Shown one piece after another: positions 1 to 22,500 of a stretch of 22,500 nucleotides of DNA (positions within the stretch are counted from its first letter, which is position 1; each line of letters opens with the position of its first letter). Made by a program: the position numbers and the translations under genes. The notes under the pieces were generated by a model. That model saw only the letters and a list, made by a program, of their open reading frames with translations, did no database searches and was not told the origin of the DNA. This DNA comes from Leptospira mayottensis 200901116 (GTDB taxonomy: Bacteria; Spirochaetota; Leptospiria; Leptospirales; Leptospiraceae): contig NZ_CP024871.1 of assembly GCF_000306675.2 (NCBI RefSeq), positions 3,310,001 to 3,332,500 of the forward strand, written 5' to 3'.

Positions 1-51
1 GCCTCAAAATCTTGAAAAAAATATTTCTAAACGATCCGACAATTTCTAAAA

Positions 52-165
52 AATCTGGGAGTTCCCATAGACTAATCGCATTGGCGGTTGATACCGCTTT
101 TGTATATTTTTTCCTGTCGTTTAAAAATGTAGGAGTCCTCTATTTTTAGGTTTTTGAAACCAACG
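52..165 (+). repeat. Two-core intergenic repeat, copy E
   Basis: The 235 bases left of the DoxX gene hold no gene I can support. They contain a copy of the dispersed element described at 9666-9796. Core 1 at 56-67 is a near-perfect dyad, arms TGGGA and TCCCA around GT. Core 2 at about 128-141 (TGTAGGAGTCCTCT) is followed by TTTTTAGGTTTTTGAAAC, matching the sequence after core 2 in the other copies. Core spacing is about 70 bases. The copy lies beyond the 3' end of the leftward DoxX gene. Confidence 0.5.
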
Positions 166-218
166 CTCAATAGTGCAAAACTTTGACAAAAGAAAATTTT
201 CAAATTCTAAAATGTTTT

Positions 219-235
219 TATAACGTTTATAAACG

Positions 236-240
<5 letters not shown>
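219..240. other. 22-bp perfect palindrome over the doxX stop codon
   Basis: Positions 219-240 equal their own reverse complement (11-base arms, AT-rich, ACGT-containing). The DoxX stop codon at 236-238 lies inside. In leftward RNA it could fold into a hairpin of about 9 base pairs, but only short mixed A/T sequence follows, so it is a weak terminator candidate. A dimeric protein-binding site is equally possible. Confidence 0.4.
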
Positions 241-666
<426 letters not shown>

Positions 667-694
667 CTTACCTCCAGATTTTTAGGTTAGTGAT

Positions 695-722
695 ATCATA
701 CCTTTTTCCAAAACTTTTGCAA
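695..722 (-). promoter_or_regulatory. Sigma70-like promoter for the DoxX gene
   Basis: On the minus strand TTGCAA (722-717) is separated by 16 bases from TATGAT (700-695). Transcription would begin near 688, about 24 bases before the ATG, with GGAGGT in between. The position and the 5-of-6 match in the -10 box make this plausible; it is a consensus match only. Confidence 0.5.
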
Positions 723-861
723 GGGAAGAACTATCAAAATTTGCTAAAAACCGCCTTCTCGATTCTTTGTGGATTCGAAGATAAACCCGTTTCGAACAAA
801 GATATCTCTTGATTTTAGAGACGTTTTCCAAAGACAATTTCTCAATTGTTTGCGGACTGCC

Positions 862-1072
862 CTAAATGATCTTTGTCCAACCTAAAATTTCCAGGTTCCG
901 ATCTTTTAAACTTACTCCTAAAGAATCCAAAGAAAACAAGGATTCTCTCCCGATCATAGAAAATCCGGCGTCGAAATAAACGGAACCGGAAGTTTGCAAA
1001 TTAGGATCGATCGTTAAAGACTTTTTTAAACGGTAACGGAGTTCCGCTTAAAATTAGAAGAGATTGATCGAC
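862..1072 (-). pseudogene. Frameshifted 3' remnant of an unidentified gene
   Basis: On the minus strand the frame from 1047 to a TAG at 864-862 encodes about 61 residues with good coding character, including LTIDPNLQTSGSVYFDAGF and SLGVSLKDRNLEILGWTKII. It opens after a stop at 1050-1048 and has no convincing start or ribosome site. The neighbouring frame from about 1072 reads VDQSLLILSGTPLPFKK up to a run of six A, where a one-base shift would join it to the longer frame. This looks like the C-terminal end of a decayed gene with a frameshift in the A run. I do not recognise the family. The rest of 665-1249 holds the doxX promoter, a small CAATT-GAGA-AATTG hairpin on the minus strand (849-836) and the pirin terminator. 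Confidence 0.5.
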
Positions 1073-1197
1073 TTAGTAAATTTATATTTAAACCGAATTG
1101 AAATAAAAGAAGAACATAAGACAAAACCTCAAAATAAGGGTGGAGACCATCCCAAACCAAGCCGAATTTAAAAAGAAAACATTCGTCTAAAATTTTC

Positions 1198-1230
1198 AAA
1201 CTTTATGTTTCTTTGCGGAACATAAAGTTT
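1198..1230 (-). terminator. Hairpin terminator after the pirin gene
   Basis: AAACTTTATGTT (1198-1209) is perfectly complementary to AACATAAAGTTT (1219-1230), a 12-bp stem with a 9-base loop. It begins about 20 bases past the pirin stop codon on the minus strand and is followed by TTTGAAAATTTTAG. The stem is AT-rich and the U tract is interrupted, so termination is likely but may be leaky. Confidence 0.55.
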
Positions 1231-1249
1231 CATATTAGAATAAAACGTT

Positions 1250-2134
<885 letters not shown>

Positions 2135-2206
2135 AAATCAAGCGCTCCTCTTGCTTTCTGGTCACTGTACAAATACTTTATTAAGATAAATACAACGGTT
2201 ACAACC

Positions 2207-2680
<474 letters not shown>

Positions 2681-2686
2681 TTTTTC

Positions 2687-2719
<33 letters not shown>

Positions 2720-2746
2720 TAGAAAGAATATTCCCGGTTTAAATCC

Positions 2747-4441
<1,695 letters not shown>

Positions 4442-4727
4442 AGACAATTTCACTTAGATACAACTTACAGCTCGATCGGGGTCGACAACTTTTAAACTTT
4501 AACTTCCATTTTTTTATTTCATAAACGAATTTTCAGACCACTCATGATCCCAACATAGCCGATCCTATATACAATTTTGAATTTCGGTCAAAATTTTTAA
4601 GCGCCGAATTTGATTCTTTCATAAAGTCGATATAAGGTTTTTTCTTGCACCAAAAGATCATTTTGCAAAAAATCGGGTTAAATTCAGATTTAAAAGTCGT
4701 AAAACGATTCTTCGTATATTCTTTAAA

Positions 4728-4744
4728 TATAATATTACTTAGGA
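4728..4744 (+). promoter_or_regulatory. Possible -10 box and ribosome site of tpx
   Basis: TATAAT at 4728-4733 and AGGA at 4741-4744 precede the tpx ATG at 4753. The ribosome-site spacing of 8 bases decides the start in favour of this ATG over a TTG 36 codons upstream that lies in AT-rich non-coding sequence. No good -35 box is visible, and a start near 4740 would leave a leader of only about 13 bases, so the promoter part is tentative. Apart from this, 4442-4752 shows no gene, only AT-rich sequence. Confidence 0.4.
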
Positions 4745-4752
4745 AAATTAAA

Positions 4753-5268
<516 letters not shown>

Positions 5269-5280
5269 AAAAATCCAATC

Positions 5281-5320
5281 CTTACGGCCTGTTCTTCGGA
5301 ATCGAACATCATGCCGTAAG
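5281..5320. terminator. Long interrupted stem-loop after tpx
   Basis: CTTACGGC (5281-5288) pairs perfectly with GCCGTAAG (5313-5320). Inside, TGTTC pairs with GAACA and a further TTC with GAA, giving a two-part hairpin that starts 12 bases past the tpx stop. No U tract follows on either strand, so it may be a factor-dependent terminator or an RNA 3'-end stabiliser rather than a classic terminator. Confidence 0.4.
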
Positions 5321-5471
5321 ATGCATGGAAAAGTTAATCTACGCTCCATCTCTACGTAAATTAATTTTCTGATAAAATTTTCACATAGTTAGAAATGAGC
5401 TTACACTTGTTTCAAATCTCTGTTTATTTAGTCGTCCCAAAATCGTAGAAGGAATCAGTACCTAATAACAA

Positions 5472-5576
5472 AATGTAGCAATCCCGATACGTTTCTTTGG
5501 GAAGTTTATATATTTTTAAATCACCGCCAAATCCAGTAGGAGTTCCTACAATTCTTAGGTTTTAGGACAGATTCTT
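5472..5576 (+). repeat. Two-core intergenic repeat, copy D
   Basis: In the 503-base gap between the converging 3' ends of tpx and thiL, core 2 at 5536-5549 is a near-perfect dyad (GTAGGA-GT-TCCTAC) followed by ATTCTTAGGTTTTAGGACAG, as in copy A. A degenerate core 1 (TGTAGCAATCCCGATAC) lies at 5474-5490, about 62 bases upstream. The rest of the gap holds the tpx stem-loop and a family-2 repeat; I see no gene. Confidence 0.5.
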
Positions 5577-5606
5577 TGTATTACCGATTCCTAAATAATA
5601 GGTTGT

Positions 5607-5667
5607 CATGAATTTTGAGACAATCCACCGGTTTAGGCACAGACCTTGTCATATAATTCCCAGTAGA
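5607..5667 (+). repeat. Family-2 dispersed repeat, copy 1
   Basis: The 17 bases at 5607-5623 recur exactly, inverted, at 19527-19543. Similarity continues rightward through GTTTAGGCACAGACCTTGTC and ATATAATTC with scattered changes. A third, more diverged copy is at 17134-17190. A 71-codon open frame starts here at 5608 but is not conserved in the other copies. The copy begins about 30 bases after copy D of the two-core repeat. Confidence 0.5.
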
Positions 5668-5771
5668 AACGAATTTTGGAAGAACAGTTCGTTCGAGAAC
5701 ATCAAGCACGGACTCGTAGGGAGCATTGTAGAAATTTTCCTTTATCTATGCCGATTTTCTTTTTTTGAAGT

Positions 5772-6671
<900 letters not shown>

Positions 6672-6727
6672 ATTCAAATTTTCCTTTAAAAATCTTGACT
6701 TTCTTTCTGATTTCAAATTAGTCGAAA

Positions 6728-7361
<634 letters not shown>

Positions 7362-7609
7362 CAAAACGGAAAGGATTGCCTTGAATTTGCTGTTGCACTT
7401 TTTGGAATATCTTTCTATCTCGTGCATAACCTTATTTAGAAATACGTTCGGGAATATCTGGGGGAACTCCTGCATTTTATACGAACGTACCGAATGATTG
7501 TAATCAATTTTTCTTAAGGTTTCAGAATAAGCTTTCAATAATCTTTACCCCATGAATCGAAATATTAGAAAATGAAACGTAACGAAAGTAAAATCCTTAA
7601 GAGTAGTCC

Positions 7610-9207
<1,598 letters not shown>

Positions 9208-9439
9208 AAGTTTGTCTATCGGAGGTACCGTATCGAGGAATGTTAACATATGGTTTGAATCCTGCAATTCGATTTAAATTTCTAAGAACGAAATTCAGTT
9301 GAAAAGAATCAGAAATTATCTTTTCCAACGGCCTGATCCATAGAAAGCGGCGACGCTTAAGTTCTCGGAGTGATCTGTAAAAGTAACATACCAAGCTACC
9401 GGAACAACTGCTTTCAAAAGTTAGAATTGTATGAGTCGT

Positions 9440-9537
9440 TTGAAATCATATCATATTTCTATAACACTCATAGACTTACACGAACTCTCACAATGAGAAA
9501 AACGCTTCTCGTCCTATTTTGGATAGGACGGATTTTT
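9440..9537 (+). ncRNA. Candidate small RNA: promoter-like boxes plus terminator hairpin
   Basis: Positions 9510-9530 form a perfect 8-bp stem (CGTCCTAT/ATAGGACG) with loop TTTGG, followed by GATTTTTATC, a good intrinsic terminator on the plus strand. No plus-strand gene ends upstream within 1.5 kb. TTGAAA at 9440 and TATAAC at 9460 give a promoter-like pair with a short 14-base spacer, so a transcript of roughly 65 bases is possible. An in-frame 36-codon reading frame from 9494 covers the hairpin but has no ribosome site. Weak evidence. The rest of 9208-9856 is the upstream region of the barrel gene and repeat copy A. Confidence 0.25.
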
Positions 9538-9665
9538 ATCGTATCACCTAACGAAATTTCAAAACATAAAGCAAGAAGTAAAGCCGTTTTAGGAAAACTC
9601 TGAAGAGAATCCCAATGATAAAAAAGAATCTCGTAATTCGTCTGTACCCGGATTTGAAAAGATTT

Positions 9666-9796
9666 AAAGAAATCAATTATAATCATTTAGTAAGTTCGTA
9701 ATAAAACGTAAAAGTTCCCACAGGCTACGCGCTTTCGAACAGATTTTATTGTTGTTAAATTCTTGTTGGAGTTCCTACGTTCTGAGGTTTTGGAAC
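9666..9796 (+). repeat. Two-core intergenic repeat, copy A
   Basis: This copy and the one at 17329-17470 align over nearly their whole length. Shared blocks are GAAATCARTTATAATCATT, AGTAAGTTCGTAATAAAA, core 1 GTTCCCACAG, GCTTTCGAAYAGATTTTATT, GTTGTTNAATTCTTGTTGG, and core 2 GGAGTTCCTAC, then TTCTGAGNTTTT. Core 1 is at 9712-9723 and core 2 at 9765-9778. Copy A lacks about 11 bases present in B between core 1 and GCTTTCGAA. It lies 60 bases beyond the lpxK stop codon. Confidence 0.7.
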
Positions 9797-9856
9797 AGGC
9801 TTCTTAGAGATTTTTCGGTCATATCTAGAATAGGTAAAATTTGGTCCTTAAAAGAA

Positions 9857-10900
<1,044 letters not shown>

Positions 10901-10919
10901 GAATAATAATGTTTTTACA

Positions 10920-16766
<5,847 letters not shown>

Positions 16767-17133
16767 CGCCTGTCCTAAAGTCCAATATTCTACTAGAGAG
16801 ACTATCTCAAAAAGAAACTTTCATCCCTTCACACTATGTTCTGAAACAACGAAAAGATTTTTGAGACGAAGTCTTATAAGAGGACCCGAAATCGAAATTA
16901 TCACGACTTACTAAATTTCTTTTTGGAAACGGTTACTTACCTTTTCAGACCTCAGAGAAAGACAATAGAAACGACCGTATCTTTGTAAAGTATTAGAAAT
17001 TTTCCGAAATAGAATTCCGGTCAAAACTTAGGAACCCGCCGTGAAATTTAAAACCACCGGTTGTCAATCGAAAATTACTGAAGCGGTTTGCGCAACTCCC
17101 ACAAGACGAATTTATTAGAATCTACATAATAAA

Positions 17134-17190
17134 GAGATAAATTTCCCATTTAGATACAAAAATTCTGGGTACTTGTATATAGTTGTTCTC
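17134..17190 (+). repeat. Family-2 dispersed repeat, copy 3 (diverged)
   Basis: GATAAATTTCCCATTTAGAT and, after a gap, TTGTATATAGTTGTTC align with the reverse complement of 19484-19543, where the segments read GACAAATTCCCCGTTTAGAT and TTGTTATATAGTTC. It starts about 140 bases before two-core copy B. The 811-base gap 16767-17577 holds this, copy B and otherwise AT-rich sequence. A 25-codon frame at 17041 (GTG with AGGA upstream) is the only small reading frame there worth noting, and I do not call it. Confidence 0.4.
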
Positions 17191-17328
17191 AGTAAAAACT
17201 CCAGAATTCGAATTTCTATAAGAAATTGTCTAATGACATAGATTTTTTAAATTGCGGAAGATTTCTCTTAGAAGCAAATATTCGGTTTTGCTCTCAAGAT
17301 TCGAATAAAAGTTTGTCCCCAATCCTTA

Positions 17329-17470
17329 AAAGAAATCAGTTATAATCATTCAGTAAGTTCGTAATAAAATATAGGAGTTCCCACAGATTACGTCCCTATA
17401 GATGCTTTCGAATAGATTTTATTGTTGTTCAATTCTTGTTGGAGTTCCTACATTCTGAGATTTTAAAAAC
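17329..17470 (+). repeat. Two-core intergenic repeat, copy B
   Basis: The longest copy, aligned with A as described at 9666-9796. Core 1 (AGGAGTTCCCAC) is at 17373-17384 and core 2 (GTTGGAGTTCCTACA) at 17438-17452. It lies about 107 bases beyond the 3' end of the leftward methyltransferase gene. Confidence 0.7.
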
Positions 17471-17488
17471 GAACTCTTAATAGAGTTT
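17463..17488 (-). terminator. Possible terminator after the isoaspartyl methyltransferase gene
   Basis: On the minus strand AACTCT (17487-17482) pairs with AGAGTT (17477-17472) around a four-base loop, followed by CGTTTTTAAAA. The stem is only 6 bp, but the U tract is good. It sits about 90 bases past the gene's stop and at the right edge of repeat copy B. Confidence 0.35.
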
Positions 17489-17577
17489 AGCGGATTTTTG
17501 AAATAACAAAAGATGTCTTATCAGGTAGTTTACCATTCGTGTCAAAAATTACTTGAAGTTAGGATCCCGAAAAGAGT

Positions 17578-18243
<666 letters not shown>

Positions 18244-18297
18244 TGATCTCTCCCTAACGATGATCCGTGGAGAATGAGTAGCTTCCGATCTTTTTCG

Positions 18298-18417
<120 letters not shown>

Positions 18418-18426
18418 TTAGCTTTT

Positions 18427-18669
<243 letters not shown>

Positions 18670-18742
18670 TCTATTCCTAAACCTTTTGTGTTTACGCTCT
18701 TTCGAATACGAAAGAATTTCTTGCTGGATATTTCTTATAGGC

Positions 18743-18776
<34 letters not shown>

Positions 18777-18777
18777 C

Positions 18778-19203
18778 GTGGAAAAGTCTTTCATCTTGCT
18801 CAGAGGTCTACCGGGAACCGGTAAAAGTACACTCGCCAAACTCTTATCCGAAAATGGAAGATATCCCATTTTCAACGTAGACGACTACTTTACGGATCCA
18901 AAAACGAAAGAATACAATTTCGATTATAAGAAGAACCACCTCGCATACAAATACTGCGAGGAACGAGTTCGTAAAGAAGCGGAAAACGGGACCTCGAAAA
19001 TTTTCTTGGATAATACGTTTACTCTTTCTTGGGAAATGAAGCCCTACTTTCAAATCGCATCCCAATTCGGATATACGGTTTTCGTAGTCACCGTGGAAAA
19101 CTATCATAACGGAAAAAATACTCACTTTATCGACGATGAATCTTTGAAAAAGATGGCCTCAAAATACCAAGTTCGTCTTTTACCCGAAAATCTTTTAGAA
19201 TGA
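18778..19203 (+). CDS. Small P-loop kinase, NEDD4-binding-protein-2 (N4BP2)-like
   Basis: A 141-residue single-domain ATP-binding protein starting at GTG. The Walker A motif is LRGLPGTGKSTLAKLL (G10-T18), followed by NVDDYFTD. The segment SKIFLDNTFTLSWEMKPYFQIASQFGYTVFV closely resembles the IDNTNTxxWEMKPY signature of N4BP2-like proteins, a branch of the polynucleotide-kinase superfamily, and KKMASKYQVRLLPENLLE resembles the closing segment of that family. A kinase acting on nucleic acid ends or nucleotides is thus likely, but the substrate is unknown. No phosphatase or ligase partner is nearby. No strong ribosome site is visible upstream, and no terminator follows. Confidence 0.75.
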   Translation: MEKSFILLRGLPGTGKSTLAKLLSENGRYPIFNVDDYFTDPKTKEYNFDYKKNHLAYKYCEERVRKEAENGTSKIFLDNTFTLSWEMKPYFQIASQFGYTVFVVTVENYHNGKNTHFIDDESLKKMASKYQVRLLPENLLE

Positions 19204-19290
19204 ATATTTTTATGGTTCTATGTCTCTTATACGTCCATTTACATAATCTACCATTTTTTAGTGATTTCAAAATTTCTCATAAACTATTAA

Positions 19291-19425
19291 GAGAAATCAT
19301 TCAACAAGTTTCCAACAAAACGCAGTAATTCTTACAGATTACGTCTCTTAGAGTAAGTTTATAAGCTTTCAAACGGTCTTTTTTATTATTCGATTCCCAT
19401 ACTAGATTCTAAAATTTTAAGACAA
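19291..19425 (+). repeat. Two-core intergenic repeat, copy C (diverged)
   Basis: GAGAAATCATTCAACAAGTT, a degenerate core 1 (GTAATTCTTACAGATTACGT), AAGCTTTCAAACGG, TTTTATTATTCGATTC and a degenerate core 2 (CCATACTAGATTCTAAAATT) align in order with copy B. It begins 88 bases past the small kinase stop. The 659-base gap 19204-19862 holds this copy, a family-2 repeat and otherwise AT-rich sequence without a gene. Confidence 0.45.
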
Positions 19426-19483
19426 GCTTTTGATAAATTAACGGACTTCTTTGCTTTGATGTAGGGGAAACTTACTGAATCTT

Positions 19484-19543
19484 ATCGAGAACTATATAAC
19501 AAGGTTTCTGCATCTAAACGGGGAATTTGTCTCAAAATTCATG
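19484..19543 (-). repeat. Family-2 dispersed repeat, copy 2
   Basis: On the minus strand this reads through the 17 bases shared exactly with 5607-5623, then CCCCGTTTAGATGCAGAAAC, CTTGTTATATAGTTC. It is the inverted counterpart of copy 1 and of 17134-17190, and lies about 60 bases after two-core copy C. Confidence 0.5.
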
Positions 19544-19749
19544 GTACCCTATTGTAGAAATCAGGTTTGACAAGAATCCTACACAGATTTCAGAGAAAAC
19601 CAAATCGGACCTGTATTTTCTAAAATATTCTGACACAATGAGCATTGGATCTTCGAGGCACAAAATCAAATAACGCGGATATAAAAGAAAATTCAATTCC
19701 GAACTCTTTTTTCTTCCCTTTCTTTTTCAAAAGGAATGATTTTATTCCT

Positions 19750-19808
<59 letters not shown>

Positions 19809-19833
19809 TACAATTCATTCTATACAAGACGTC

Positions 19834-19855
19834 TATACTTTGTATTGAGTAAGGA
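19834..19855 (+). promoter_or_regulatory. Possible -10 box and ribosome site of the DUF1577 gene
   Basis: TATACT at 19834-19839 and AAGGA at 19851-19855 precede two adjacent ATG codons (19860, 19863). The 7-base gap from AAGGA to the second ATG favours it. The frame also contains a TTG at 19845, but it lies before the ribosome site. No clear -35 box. Confidence 0.35.
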
Positions 19856-19862
19856 TTTGATG

Positions 19863-21041
<1,179 letters not shown>

Positions 21042-21195
21042 TTGTTTTCATTTTTAAGTATAGTATGATTTTTGAATTCGTTCAGCATCTGTAAAAATTT
21101 AGAGCCCATCTCAAGACCTCTGAATTTTTTCGATACGAGTTTGTTTCCGGATGGATTGAACGTGAATTCGATTTAAGAAAGTTAGATTTTTTTTA

Positions 21196-21350
21196 AACGC
21201 GAGAGTTCCCACATTTTAGAGACATAAAACAAAATTTGCACGGAAAAATGCAGTCTCGCAGAATTTTTATTCCTGAGTTTATTTTTGCTGTCGATTTCTG
21301 GCGACCTGATTCGATAGAACCATTCCGGTAAAATGCGGGAATTCCCACGA
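21196..21350 (+). repeat. Partial two-core repeat, copy F
   Basis: In the gap between the converging 3' ends of the DUF1577 and gpsA genes, GAGAGTTCCCACATTTTAGA (21201-21220) followed by GACATAAAAC matches the core-2 side of the element. A second core-like site at 21335-21348 contains the perfect palindrome GGGAATTCCC (21337-21346). The stretches linking the cores in copies A and B are not recognisable here. The 355-base gap has no gene that I can support. Confidence 0.35.
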
Positions 21351-21396
21351 AGTTTGAAATCCTTACAAATGGAAACAAAACTTAAAAAACCCGATC

Positions 21397-22500
<1,104 letters not shown>

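Noticed and set aside
9494..9603. 36-codon frame with a hydrophobic start
   Set aside because: No ribosome site, contains a perfect terminator hairpin, and is too short to judge.
17041..17118. 25-codon frame starting at GTG with AGGA upstream
   Set aside because: Too short and without recognisable features; it overlaps a core-like CAACTCCCACA site of the dispersed repeat.

Overview
The window looks like chromosome of a pathogenic Leptospira (interrogans-type spirochaete). This rests on low G+C, the DUF1577/PilZ-like protein, the msbA-lpxK pair, a surface protein ending in an aromatic residue in the style of outer-membrane barrels, many TTG/GTG starts, and long AT-rich intergenic stretches with degenerate repeats. 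The assignment comes from recognising protein families; no database was searched.

Layout. 1-2134: a DoxX-family membrane protein and a pirin, both leftward, with a frameshifted gene remnant between them. 2207-4441: a small SRPBCC protein and a GAF-HisKA-HATPase-REC hybrid sensor kinase, both rightward. 4753-5268: thiol peroxidase Tpx. 5772-7361: thiL (leftward) divergent from a secreted YceI protein. 7610-9207: a small helix-hairpin-helix (Cdd1-type) protein convergent with, and overlapping, a putative outer-membrane barrel protein. 9857-12809: lpxK and msbA, a leftward lipid A operon. 12809-16766: a peptide-type solute-binding lipoprotein convergent with, and overlapping, a class A penicillin-binding protein. 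17578-18669: an L-isoaspartyl methyltransferase, a tRNA-Phe with a clear promoter, and an 80-residue unknown. 18778-21041: a small N4BP2-like P-loop kinase and a DUF1577/PilZ-like protein. 21397-22500: a divergent glycerol-3-phosphate dehydrogenase cut by the window edge.

Much of the gene content serves the envelope: lipid A phosphorylation and flipping (lpxK, msbA), peptidoglycan synthesis (PBP1A), a barrel protein, a solute-binding lipoprotein, YceI, and glycerol-3-phosphate supply for phospholipid (gpsA). Tpx, pirin, DoxX and Pcm suggest redox or damage handling. The hybrid kinase and the PilZ-like protein are signalling genes with no visible partner next to them.

I found no CRISPR array, prophage, intact insertion sequence, toxin-antitoxin pair or recognisable new multi-gene system. 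The least explained structure is intergenic. A roughly 105-140 bp element with two near-palindromic cores (GGAGTTCCYAC type) recurs at least five times plus partial copies, always in the same orientation and always next to the 3' end of a gene. A second short repeat family lies within about 30-140 bp of three of these copies.
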